From positions 1 through 32,357 of the forward strand of contig JAFUZO010000046.1 of NCBI GenBank assembly GCA_017476575.1: a stretch of DNA of 32,357 nt, written 5' to 3'. Shown here in pieces: positions 22,790 to 30,066 of this stretch (positions are counted from its first letter, which is position 1; each line of letters opens with the position of its first letter). Position numbers and translations under genes: made by a program. This DNA is from Bacteroidales bacterium. GTDB lineage: Bacteria > Bacteroidota > Bacteroidia > Bacteroidales > UBA932. Under the pieces are notes generated by a model. The model ran no database searches. It worked only from the letters and a program-made list of their open reading frames with translations, and was not told the DNA's origin.

Positions 22790-23533
22790 ATGAAAAGGAG
22801 CATCATCATTCTCGCCGCCTGCATGGCGGCGCTGTCGTGGACCGTCCCGGCCCTCGGGCAGAACCATGTACGGAAAGCGATGCAGCGGTCCCGCGAACGG
22901 CAGGAGGCGATGGCGCGGCAGATCATCTTCAACGAGGGGGGCGATGCCAAAGGTGGCTACCTCACCTACCAGGTCGAGAACGGCGACACCACCTACTTCG
23001 ACACCCTCGACCCCATCTGGATCTTCGGGCGCAAGCGCGCCAAGGGCGAGAAGGACTGGAAGAAATACTACAAGCTGGTCTACAACTTCGCCAAGGTCTA
23101 TCCCTACGCCCAGGCCTCCGGCCGCCTCCAGGAGATCGTCGACAGCACCATCACGGCAGGAAACTACGGGCGCATGAAGAAGGACCGCTACATCTCCGGG
23201 GTGCAGAAGCAGCTGTTCGTCGATTTCGAAGGCGCCTTGCGCAGCATGACTATCTCGCAGGGAGCCGTCCTGCTGAAACTCATCGACCGCGAGACCGGCC
23301 GCTCTCCCTACTCCATCATCAAGGACTACAAGAACGGGGTCGCCGCCGGCTTCTGGAACGGCATCGCCAAGTTCTTCGACAACGACCTCCGCTCCCAGTA
23401 CGACCCCGAAGGGGCCGACCGCGACCTCGAAGAACTCGTCCAGATGTGGCAGGCCGGCACCTTCCCCGCCTTCTACCGCTCCATCTTCTGGGAAGACCCG
23501 CCCGCCGTCCACGTCCCGGACACGTACAAGTAG
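22790..23533 (+). CDS. Secreted DUF4294 family protein
   Basis: A 247-residue protein of the Bacteroidota family DUF4294, function unknown. I chose the ATG at 22790, giving MKRSIIILAACMAALSWTVPALGQ, a clear signal peptide; an earlier in-frame ATG at 22703 would lie upstream of the promoter. The family core includes YLTYQVENGDTTYFDTLDPIWIFGRKR (about 61-87), KKYYKLVYNFAKVYPYAQAS (95-114), then GAVLLKLIDRETGRSPYSII and a C-terminal FYRSIFWEDPP. It is probably periplasmic or exported. The gene stands alone, divergent from the ribosomal operon, with a 790-base gap after it. Confidence 0.9.
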   Translation: MKRSIIILAACMAALSWTVPALGQNHVRKAMQRSRERQEAMARQIIFNEGGDAKGGYLTYQVENGDTTYFDTLDPIWIFGRKRAKGEKDWKKYYKLVYNFAKVYPYAQASGRLQEIVDSTITAGNYGRMKKDRYISGVQKQLFVDFEGALRSMTISQGAVLLKLIDRETGRSPYSIIKDYKNGVAAGFWNGIAKFFDNDLRSQYDPEGADRDLEELVQMWQAGTFPAFYRSIFWEDPPAVHVPDTYK

Positions 23534-24320
23534 CCCCTTGCCCGACCGCCTCCGCCCGGTGCCACCGGAGTGCGTGGAGCCTCCGTTTCACATACAAACG
23601 AGATAAAGGGAGTCTCCTGTCTACGAAACCCGTCCGGTTCCGTGGACGAAAGGGCCTGGAAAACCGTCCTGTCACGAAAACCTGGATGGGAATGGCACGA
23701 CCGGCCATTCTGCCCATGAAAACCCTGGGATTCGTGGATGGCTGGACGGTTTGTCCGCCGTGTCCAGGGCTCACGGCATGAGCCTCGAGGCTGACATGAA
23801 ACAACGGGGTTGGGATTCGGTCCCTTTAGAAAATCCTGCAGCACAACCACTTACAAAACAAACGAATCCCAACCTCGCCATTCCGGACAGGATTGGGATC
23901 CGACCGTCTTTGAAAACACAGGTTTTCAATGTGTTACCAAATTGTCGAATCCAAACCTCTCCGTGGGAGACGGGAGAGGCCCGGTCTGCGCCGGGCATGA
24001 CGTATCCGGGACACGCCGGGCAGAAGGGGCCGGGCAACCACTGGGGCATGGGCGGCCACACAGGCGCCAGCAGGTCGCAGCGTCGCCCTGCGGACGGCAT
24101 TCCCCTTGCAACGGACCGCTTTCTGTCCCTTTTTCAGTGACGGGACCTCCAAGCCCGCAAGCCGCAAGCCGCTGGAGGACATCTCTCTGTTTTGCCAAGT
24201 CAAATTCTTTCATTAACTTTGAACTTGTTTTGACAGGACCAAGAAGGGAAAAGGCCAGACCTTCCGTCCAAAGACGGTCCTCCCTTCGGTCCGGGGAAGA
24301 TAAACTGAAGACGAACCACT
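23534..24320. other. Long hairpin-rich intergenic region
   Basis: 787 bases with no supported gene. It holds perfect 12-base inverted repeats GGTTGGGATTCG (23808-23819) and CGAATCCCAACC (23863-23874); an imperfect third copy, GGATTGGGATCCGACC, from 23890; a perfect hairpin TTGAAAAC-ACAG-GTTTTCAA (23910-23929); and a consensus promoter at the right end. Open frames on both strands look random (Arg/Pro/Ser-rich, no consistent codon pattern). An unrecognised small RNA or a decayed element is possible. Confidence 0.5.
24191..24221 (+). promoter_or_regulatory. Consensus promoter for the IMPase-led operon
   Basis: TTTG (24191-24194), exactly 19 bases, then TAACTTTG (24214-24221): a perfect match to the Bacteroidota promoter consensus. 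The start point would be near 24227, giving a leader of about 94 bases to the ATG at 24321. Confidence 0.8.
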
Positions 24321-25112
24321 ATGGACATCACGATAGGAAACATCATGGACATCGTCCGCGAGGCATCCGCCCTGATGACCCGTGACGGCGATTTCTCGGT
24401 GAAGGAGAAAGGCGGCATCGAGAATATCGTCACCAGCGCAGACCTCGAAGTCCAGGAGTTCCTGACAGAGAGGCTGGCGGACCTGCTTCCCGGGAGCGGG
24501 TTTCTCTGCGAGGAAGAGGACCTGTCCGACCTCCATCACGAATACCTCTGGATCATCGACCCGATCGACGGGACGGCCAATTTCGCCCGGGGAAACGAGA
24601 ACTGCTGCATCAGCGTCGCCCTCGTGAAGGACGGAGCGCCCCTCATGGGCGTGGTCTACAGCCCCTGGAGGGACAAACTCTACAGCGCGGAAGCCGGAAA
24701 AGGAGCCTGCCGCAACGGCACGCCCATCCACGTTTCCGCCCGCCCCTTCGAGGAAGGAATCCTTTTCTCCGCCATGTCCACCTACCGGAAGGAGTTCGCC
24801 AAGACCTGCTCCGACATCATCTATGACCTCTACATGGAGAGCAACGACTTCCGCCGGTCGGGAAGCGCCGCGGTTGAACTTTGCCAATTGGCCGCCGGAA
24901 AGGCGGAACTCTATTTCGAGATGCGCCTGATGCCTTGGGACTATGCCGCGGCCGCGCTCATTCTTCAGGAGGCCGGAGGGTCCATCTGCGACTTCGAAGG
25001 GAATTTCCCCTCCCTCCAAGAGCCCTCCCTCGTCGTCGCGGCCAACCTCGCGACGAGCCGCGACCGGATCCTGGAAACGGTCCACCGTCACCTTGGCGCC
25101 ATTCCGTATTAG
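24321..25112 (+). CDS. Inositol monophosphatase family protein
   Basis: A 263-residue Mg2+-dependent sugar-phosphate phosphatase of the IMPase/SuhB/CysQ superfamily, cytoplasmic. Metal-site motifs are all present: IVTSADLEVQEFL (36-48), the Glu run CEEEDLS (63-69), WIIDPIDGTANFARG (77-91, the DPxDGT signature) and MPWDYAAAALILQEAGG (about 215-231, the WD motif). The substrate could be inositol phosphate, a sugar phosphate or 3-prime-phosphoadenosine phosphate; the sequence does not decide. It is the first gene of a plus-strand run: the next ATG is 2 bases after its stop. The start is supported by the promoter upstream. Confidence 0.92.
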   Translation: MDITIGNIMDIVREASALMTRDGDFSVKEKGGIENIVTSADLEVQEFLTERLADLLPGSGFLCEEEDLSDLHHEYLWIIDPIDGTANFARGNENCCISVALVKDGAPLMGVVYSPWRDKLYSAEAGKGACRNGTPIHVSARPFEEGILFSAMSTYRKEFAKTCSDIIYDLYMESNDFRRSGSAAVELCQLAAGKAELYFEMRLMPWDYAAAALILQEAGGSICDFEGNFPSLQEPSLVVAANLATSRDRILETVHRHLGAIPY

Positions 25113-25114
25113 CC

Positions 25115-25423
25115 ATGCACCCGAAGTTCCTCCTTGTCTCCGACCCCAAGACCCCGCTCGCAGGCACGTTTGTCTACGGGATGGTGGGCCAGCACCGCGA
25201 ACTCGTGGAAGGCTACGTGAAGGTCCACGGCGGGGGATGGTACCTGAAGGACGATGCGAAAATGACCATGACCCTTTACGGCAGTTCCGGCGACTACGGC
25301 GAACCGGAACTGGCCTTCCTCAACCGCATCCCGCGTGAACTGCGGGACTACACCTTCATCTTCTCCCCCGGATGGAACCTTCCGGGGAACGTTCTCGACC
25401 TCTCCGGGGTCGAATGGTTTTAG
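25115..25423 (+). CDS. Small conserved-looking protein of unknown function
   Basis: A 102-residue protein that I do not recognise. It begins MHPKFLLVSDPKTPLAGTFV, has no signal peptide or membrane segment, and looks like a compact alpha/beta protein with many aromatic residues (GGGWYLKDDAKMTMTLYGSSG, then YTFIFSPGWN). The ATG lies 2 bases after the IMPase stop, and its end overlaps or abuts the DUF4298 gene, so it is almost certainly translated as part of the operon. Codon use (C or G at third positions) matches its neighbours, which supports it being real. Confidence 0.75.
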   Translation: MHPKFLLVSDPKTPLAGTFVYGMVGQHRELVEGYVKVHGGGWYLKDDAKMTMTLYGSSGDYGEPELAFLNRIPRELRDYTFIFSPGWNLPGNVLDLSGVEWF

Positions 25424-25431
25424 ACAGCAGC

Positions 25432-25773
25432 ATGGACGACAAGACCCTCGCACGCATCCAGGAAATGGAGCACCGTTTCGACCACGTCAGGGCGGTGGCC
25501 GACGCGCTCGACAAGACCCTGTCCGACTATGAGGAGGCGCAGCGGCGCATCCGCGAACTCGAAGCCTACCAGGCATCGGGTCGATGGTTGGCGGACTTCG
25601 AGGCAGACGAACGGGGCGAACTCCCGAAGGGACTCCCTCGGGGCGTGCTCTCCGAAGACGGCCTCGACACCCTGTTCACCGACCTGGCCGACCTCCGCGC
25701 CAGGATGGCATCGCTGTCGAAAGCCTCTGAAAAAGAAGAAGATACCACGTTGCCCGATAAGAGATGTCCATGA
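25432..25773 (+). CDS. DUF4298 family protein
   Basis: A 113-residue acidic, helical protein matching DUF4298: DDKTLARIQEMEHRFDHVRA, then a coiled-coil-like stretch VADALDKTLSDYEEAQRRIRE (about 23-43), a YQASGRWLADFEADERGELP block and GVLSEDGLDTLFTDLADL. I chose the ATG at 25432; an in-frame ATG at 25414 would add six residues (MVLDSS) and overlap the previous gene's stop. Members are often encoded beside acetyltransferases, as here. The function is unknown. Its 3-prime end overlaps the acetyltransferase start by 10 bases. Confidence 0.85.
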   Translation: MDDKTLARIQEMEHRFDHVRAVADALDKTLSDYEEAQRRIRELEAYQASGRWLADFEADERGELPKGLPRGVLSEDGLDTLFTDLADLRARMASLSKASEKEEDTTLPDKRCP

Positions 25774-26207
25774 CACAAATCAAAACCTTCAGCGAACTGA
25801 CCGGGGCCGAGGTCTATGAAATCCTCAAGGCCCGGTGTGATGTGTTCACCGTGGAGCAGAGAATCTGCTACCCGGACATGGACGACATCGACTACGACAG
25901 CCTCCATGTGTCCATCGTCGACGAAAAGGGGCGGGTGCAGGCCTACCTGCGGCTGTACCAGGACGGCGCCCTCCCCGGAGCGGTCCACATGGGCCGCGTC
26001 CTCACCCGCGAACACGGCAAGGGGCTCGGCCGGGAAGTGGTCCTCACCGGCATCAAGGCCGCCCGGGAGCGGATGGGCGCCACGCAGATCCTCCTCCACA
26101 GCCAGCAGTACTGCACCGGCTTTTATGAAAAGGCCGGCTTCCGCGTATGCTCCGATGTGTTCATCGAGGCGGATATCCCGCATGTGCAGATGGTGCTGTT
26201 CCTGTGA
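25764..26207 (+). CDS. ElaA-like GNAT N-acetyltransferase
   Basis: A 147-residue acetyl-CoA-dependent transferase of the GNAT superfamily, closest in pattern to ElaA. ElaA hallmarks: the N-terminal LKARCDVFTVEQRICYPDMD (about 20-39), YLRLYQDG, then HMGRVLTREHGKGLGREVV (motif A, acetyl-CoA pyrophosphate loop) and ILLHSQQYCTGFYEKAGFRV (motif B). The substrate is unknown. Starts at 25764 or 25770 (MSMTQ or MTQ) are both possible; both overlap the DUF4298 gene end. It is the last gene of the plus-strand run. Confidence 0.9.
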   Translation: MSMTQIKTFSELTGAEVYEILKARCDVFTVEQRICYPDMDDIDYDSLHVSIVDEKGRVQAYLRLYQDGALPGAVHMGRVLTREHGKGLGREVVLTGIKAARERMGATQILLHSQQYCTGFYEKAGFRVCSDVFIEADIPHVQMVLFL

Positions 26208-26360
26208 GGCCCGACCTGCCCGCTTCCGGGGCCGGTAGGCCCTGACGACGGACCCGGGGTGCAACTTGCCGTATGGTTTGATGAGCATTCAAAACGGAGG
26301 CTTCCACCTCCATGCAAACCCTCCGTAACCGGACGGGATAAGGGTTTTGAGGTTCCGCCG

Positions 26361-26379
26361 GGAAAAAGGCCGTTTTTCC
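26361..26379. terminator. Possible shared terminator between convergent genes
   Basis: GGAAAAA-GGCCG-TTTTTCC (26361-26379) forms a 7-base stem in the 245-base gap between the acetyltransferase and lpxH, which converge. The T-run inside the stem could serve as a U-tract in either direction, but the stem is AT-rich and weak. A second small hairpin GGAGG/CCTCC lies at 26296-26311. Confidence 0.3.
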
Positions 26380-26452
26380 GTCCGGACGTCACTTTTCCAT
26401 CGGTTTGGACGGGAAACGGCCGGAAATCCCGTCCCGACCGACCGGCCGGAAA

Positions 26453-27199
26453 CTACGCGCCGGCAGGGGGGAAGACACAGAGGCGGGCGGTGGCGGCGTC
26501 GTAGACCATCCAGTTGGAGACGGTGATCCAGTCGCGGAGGACCAGGAGGCGGGCGCGGCCGACGGGCAGGTCGACGGCGCAGTGGTAGTGGCCGAAGACG
26601 AAGTAGTCGACCGGATGCGCCGCGGCGTATTGTTCACAGAACTGATACAGCGGTTCTTCCGTCCCCCGGAACGTATAGCCGACACTCTTGCCGAGGCGGG
26701 AGCGGCGCGACCAGCCGTTGCCGAGCCGGAAGGCGAACCAGGGATGCAGGGCGCTGAAACAGGCCTGCAGGAACCGGTTGTGGAAGCCCCAGCGCATGAG
26801 TTTGTAACCCCGGTTGCCGGGGCCGAGGCCGTCGCCGTGCCCGAGGCAGAAGCGGGCCCCGCCGATGTCCGCCCGATGCGGCTGCGTGAGGGCGGTCATG
26901 CCCAGTTCCTCGAAATAGCGGTAGGTCCAGATGTCGTGGTTGCCCGGGAAGAAGTAGACCTTCACCCCGGCGTCCATGAGGTCCGTCAGCGCGGCGAAGA
27001 CCCGGACATACCCCTTCGGGACCACGTCGCGATACTCGTACCAGAAGTCCCAGATGTCGCCGAGGAGGTACAGCGCCTCGGTCTCCGGGGCGGGAATGCC
27101 GCGCAGGAAGTCCACGAAACGGGCTTCCCGGTCGTCCGGGCCGGCGACCTGGAGTCCAAGGTGGACATCGGAGACGAAGTATGTGAGATGCCGCGACAA
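26453..27199 (-). CDS. lpxH: UDP-2,3-diacylglucosamine diphosphatase LpxH
   Basis: Calcineurin-like metallophosphoesterase that cleaves UDP-2,3-diacylglucosamine to lipid X in lipid A synthesis, peripheral to the inner membrane (248 residues). Metal motifs in order: SDVHLG (10-15), LYLLGDIWDFWYEY (about 43-56, GDxxD), FFPGNHDIW (about 82-90, GNHD), LGHGDGLGPGNRGY and FVFGHYHCAVD (GHxH). The start codon is TTG at 27199, giving MSRHLTYFVSD; no in-frame ATG fits upstream. It lies 10 bases after uppP. The insertion after GHGDG (FLQACFSALHPWFAFRLGNG) is the lid region that binds the acyl chains. Confidence 0.93.
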   Translation of the reverse strand: MSRHLTYFVSDVHLGLQVAGPDDREARFVDFLRGIPAPETEALYLLGDIWDFWYEYRDVVPKGYVRVFAALTDLMDAGVKVYFFPGNHDIWTYRYFEELGMTALTQPHRADIGGARFCLGHGDGLGPGNRGYKLMRWGFHNRFLQACFSALHPWFAFRLGNGWSRRSRLGKSVGYTFRGTEEPLYQFCEQYAAAHPVDYFVFGHYHCAVDLPVGRARLLVLRDWITVSNWMVYDAATARLCVFPPAGA

Positions 27200-27209
27200 A
27201 CCCCGAGAA

Positions 27210-28028
27210 TCAGACCAGGATGCAGATCAGGAGGGCTACCGCCAGGCAATAGACAGCGAACCAGGAAAGTCGGGCCTTCTTGACCAGGGCGATCATCACC
27301 TTGCAGGCGAAAAGGCCCGAGACGAAGGCCGCCAGAAACCCCGCGACCAGCGCGACCGCGCCGACACCGCTGCCGAAGGCCGCATGGCCGGTCGCCGCCT
27401 TCAGGAGGTCGAGCGACTGCTCGCCGATGATGGGGATGAGGACCATCAGGAAGGAGAACTGGGCCATGTCCGCCCGCTTCACGCCGGTCAGCAGGCCCGT
27501 GGAAATGGTGGCGCCGCTGCGGGAGATGCCCGGGACGACGGCGACCGCCTGCGCCAGGCCGACCGTGAAGGCCTGCCAGTAGGAGATGCCGTTCCGCTGG
27601 TCCTTCGCGACCGGCGCCTTGATCCGGCGGCCCACCTGGTCGCAGAGCAGCAGGAGGGCGGCGGTGACAAGCAGGCCGTAAGCCACCTCGCGGAGCGACC
27701 CGCTGAACAGCGCGTCCACCTGGTCCTTGAGGCAGAACCCGACGACGGCGACGGGGATGAGCGAGACGAGCATCTTGCAGATGTAGTCGGTCTCATCGTT
27801 GTACCGGAACCGGAAGAAACCCTTCAGGAGTTTCCAGATGGCGCCCCAGAAGACGACGAGGGTCGCCAGGACGGTCGCGAAATGGACGGTCACCGTAAAG
27901 TCGAGGAAGCCCTCGCCGTCCACGCCGAGCAGTTCCTTGAAAATCATCAGATGTCCCGAACCGGACACCGGAAGGAATTCCGTAAGCCCCTGGACCAGCC
28001 CCAGGAGGAGCGCCTGCCACCATTCCAT
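27210..28028 (-). CDS. uppP: Undecaprenyl-diphosphatase
   Basis: Integral membrane enzyme (272 residues, BacA family) that removes one phosphate from undecaprenyl diphosphate so the carrier can be reused for peptidoglycan and O-antigen. The two inverted-repeat active-site motifs are clear: LVQGLTEFLPVSGSGHLMI (about 11-29) and VVPGISRSGATISTGLLTGV (about 160-179). About eight hydrophobic segments. It lies 3 bases after the DUF3098 gene and 10 bases before lpxH, in an envelope operon. Confidence 0.95.
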   Translation of the reverse strand: MEWWQALLLGLVQGLTEFLPVSGSGHLMIFKELLGVDGEGFLDFTVTVHFATVLATLVVFWGAIWKLLKGFFRFRYNDETDYICKMLVSLIPVAVVGFCLKDQVDALFSGSLREVAYGLLVTAALLLLCDQVGRRIKAPVAKDQRNGISYWQAFTVGLAQAVAVVPGISRSGATISTGLLTGVKRADMAQFSFLMVLIPIIGEQSLDLLKAATGHAAFGSGVGAVALVAGFLAAFVSGLFACKVMIALVKKARLSWFAVYCLAVALLICILV

Positions 28029-28031
28029 ACC

Positions 28032-28271
28032 CTACTTCCCTCCCTTGAACCATCCCATGATGGCCACCACTTCGACCACGATGCCCGCGACGATGACCAG
28101 GGGCGCTGCCACCAGGCGGCGGAAGCTGAACATCGCATAGTTGAACACCTGTGGATCCTTCGATCCGCCTCCCGACAGCAGGATGAACCCGGCGGCCATC
28201 ACGAGCAGGCCGGCGATCATCAGCTTGATTCCCTTGGCCGTCACGGCCATCTTATCTGCATTGTTTCCCAT
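28032..28271 (-). CDS. DUF3098 small membrane protein
   Basis: A 79-residue protein of Bacteroidota family DUF3098 with two membrane helices: KLMIAGLLVMAAGFILLSGG (about 16-35) and APLVIVAGIVVEVVAIMGWF (about 56-75), joined by SKDPQVFNYAMFSFRRLV. I chose the ATG at 28271 (MGNNADKMAVTAKG), 2 bases after the ftsX stop; the open frame runs further upstream only because it shadows ftsX. The family is regularly found between ftsX and uppP, so a divisome or envelope role is likely but unproven. Confidence 0.9.
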   Translation of the reverse strand: MGNNADKMAVTAKGIKLMIAGLLVMAAGFILLSGGGSKDPQVFNYAMFSFRRLVAAPLVIVAGIVVEVVAIMGWFKGGK

Positions 28272-28273
28272 AG

Positions 28274-29155
28274 TCAATAACTGTAAAGTTGGTCCTTGCT
28301 GTACCCGACCAGGCGCCCCACCACGATGTAAGTGCTGACCGTGCAGATGACCAGGCCCGACACGACGATGATGCCCATCGTGAGCAGGAGCGCATCCAGG
28401 TGGAAGATCTCGAAGAGTTGGACGAACTCGCTCCGGAGGATGAACAGCCCGCCGAGGAGCAGGAGGATGGCCAGGAAGGCGGCGAAAAGCCCCTGCACGG
28501 CCGACTGCGCCATCAGCGGCGCCCGGATGAACCCCCGCGTTGCCCCCACCAGCTGCATCGTATGGATGGTGAACCGGCGGGAGAACACGTTGAGCCGCAC
28601 CGTATTGGCGATCAGCACGAAGGAGATGAACAGCAGCAGGACGATCAGCACGCCGAGCACCAGGGCGACTTTCTCCAGGTTGGCGTTCAACGCCTCCACG
28701 AGCGAGGTCTGGTAGACCACCTCCTCCACCTGGGGGAGGGCCTCCAGGGCCTCCTTGACGACCGCCAGGCTGTCCGAAGAGACGTAATCCGCCTGGAGGG
28801 AGACGTCGATGGACACGGGGACCGGCGCCGTCTCGAACACGTCCAGGAAATCCTGTCCCAGCATCCGGGCCATCTCCTCGACGCCCTGCTCCCGGGAGAT
28901 GAACGTCGTGGACCTGACGCCCGTCACCCGGTCGACCGCCTCCTGGACCTTCAGCGCCTCGTCTTCCCCGACATCCTGGCGCAGGAGCACGGACACCTGC
29001 ATGTTCTCCTTGAAATAGTCGGATACACTGCGCGCATTGACCAGCAGGAGCGATGCAATCCCCACCAGCAGCAGCACCAGGCTGATACTGATCACCGTGG
29101 AGATCCATGCCCCCGCCAGGCGGCGCCGGATGATTCTGTTGTTCGCAGTCGACAT
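28274..29155 (-). CDS. ftsX: Cell division protein FtsX
   Basis: Membrane subunit of the FtsEX complex (293 residues), which activates peptidoglycan hydrolases at the septum. Layout: short cytoplasmic tail with an amphipathic basic helix (NRIIRRRLAGAW), TM1 (about 17-39), a periplasmic domain (40-165) with SVLLRQDVGEDEA and EVVYQTSLVEALNANLEKV, then TM2-TM4 (about 166-187, 222-242, 262-283). The cytoplasmic loop has RRFTIHTMQLVGATRGFIRAP, the FtsX/MacB-like coupling region. The ATPase gene ftsE is not in the window. It starts an operon with DUF3098, uppP and lpxH. Confidence 0.95.
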   Translation of the reverse strand: MSTANNRIIRRRLAGAWISTVISISLVLLLVGIASLLLVNARSVSDYFKENMQVSVLLRQDVGEDEALKVQEAVDRVTGVRSTTFISREQGVEEMARMLGQDFLDVFETAPVPVSIDVSLQADYVSSDSLAVVKEALEALPQVEEVVYQTSLVEALNANLEKVALVLGVLIVLLLFISFVLIANTVRLNVFSRRFTIHTMQLVGATRGFIRAPLMAQSAVQGLFAAFLAILLLLGGLFILRSEFVQLFEIFHLDALLLTMGIIVVSGLVICTVSTYIVVGRLVGYSKDQLYSY

Positions 29156-29175
29156 AGGCCACTCGATTTCGCCCC

Positions 29176-29205
29176 CAAAGTTAGTGAAACGCGGGCAATC
29201 TCAAA
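29176..29205 (-). promoter_or_regulatory. ftsX: Promoter for the ftsX operon
   Basis: On the minus strand TTTG (29205-29202), an 18-base spacer and TAACTTTG (29183-29176) match the Bacteroidota consensus closely. The start point would be about 15 bases before the ftsX ATG, so the leader is short. It overlaps the upstream region of the divergent glycogen-synthase-like gene. Confidence 0.65.
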
Positions 29206-29214
29206 AAAATTTCT

Positions 29215-29222
29215 TAACTTTG
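29215..29222 (+). promoter_or_regulatory. -7 element for the glycogen-synthase-like gene
   Basis: TAACTTTG (29215-29222) matches the -7 consensus exactly, 19 bases before the ATG at 29242. No TTG lies at the expected -33 distance, so this may be a weaker or regulated promoter. Confidence 0.5.
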
Positions 29223-29241
29223 TATGTTAAAATAATATATT

Positions 29242-30066
29242 ATGGCCGATTCCGTCAAGAAAGTGCTGTTCGTCAATTCGGAGATGCTCCCTTACCTTCC
29301 TGAGAGCCCCGTCGCCAACATCGGCAGACAGCTCCCCCAGGGGATCCAGGAGCGGAAGAAGGAGATCCGTGCCTTCATGCCGCGCTACGGCTGCATCAAC
29401 GAACGGAAGAACCAGCTCCATGAAGTCATCCGCCTTTCCGGCATGAACATCATCATCGGAGACGTGGACCGCCCGCTTGTCATCAAGGTGGCCTCCATCT
29501 CTTCCGCACGCATCCAAGTCTACTTCATCGACAACGAGGACTATTTCAAGCGCAAGCATATCTACCGCGACGACGACGGGAACTTCTTCGCCGACAATGG
29601 CGAACGGGCGATCTTCTTCGCCCGCGGAGTCCTCGAGACCGTCAAGAAACTCCGCTGGGCCCCCGACATCATCCATTGCCAGGGCTGGATTTCCCATGTC
29701 CTCCCGCTCTACCTGAAAAAAGCCTACAAGGACGATCCCATCTTCTCCGGCTCGAAAGTAGTCCTCTCCCTCTTCGAGGACACGCCCGCAGAGAAGTTCG
29801 CGGAAGGGTTCGCCAAGACAATCCTTTTCGGCGGCATCAAGCCCAAGGATGTCCCGCTTCCCGAGGTGGCCGGTGGCATGGAACTTGCACAGCTTGCCGC
29901 ACGGTATTCCGACGGCATCATCCTGGGCGCCGCAGGCATCGACCCGGAGCTCAAGGCGTTCTGCGAGTCCCTCAAGGTTCCCGTCCTCCCGTACGACCCG
30001 GATTCCTTTGCCGACGGAAGCTATATGGACCGGTACAACGCTTTTTACGACAACTTATTGCAATGA
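29242..30066 (+). CDS. Short glycogen/starch synthase-like protein (GT5 N-terminal domain only)
   Basis: A 274-residue protein resembling the N-terminal Rossmann domain of GT5 glycogen/starch synthases: KKVLFVNSEMLPYLPESPVA (6-25, in place of the KxGGL loop), then IQERKKEIRAFMPRYGCIN, QVYFIDNEDYFKRKHIYRDD and the WAPDIIHCQGWISHVLPLYL block (about 139-158). True GlgA is about 480 residues and needs a C-terminal domain for ADP-glucose; that half is absent, and the KxGGLADV motif has become ESPVANIGR. It is therefore unlikely to be an ordinary glycogen synthase. Bacteroidota commonly carry this short form beside a DUF4270 gene, as here, where the two overlap by ATGA. Its role is unknown. Confidence 0.85.
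   Translation: MADSVKKVLFVNSEMLPYLPESPVANIGRQLPQGIQERKKEIRAFMPRYGCINERKNQLHEVIRLSGMNIIIGDVDRPLVIKVASISSARIQVYFIDNEDYFKRKHIYRDDDGNFFADNGERAIFFARGVLETVKKLRWAPDIIHCQGWISHVLPLYLKKAYKDDPIFSGSKVVLSLFEDTPAEKFAEGFAKTILFGGIKPKDVPLPEVAGGMELAQLAARYSDGIILGAAGIDPELKAFCESLKVPVLPYDPDSFADGSYMDRYNAFYDNLLQ

Noticed and set aside
26976..28280. Plus-strand open frame of 434 codons across lpxH, uppP and DUF3098
   Set aside because: Antisense shadow of three recognised genes; Arg/Gln/Asp/Gly-rich and without family features.
28272..29162. Upstream part of the open frame that ends with DUF3098
   Set aside because: It is the out-of-frame shadow of ftsX; only the last 79 codons (start 28271) match a known family.
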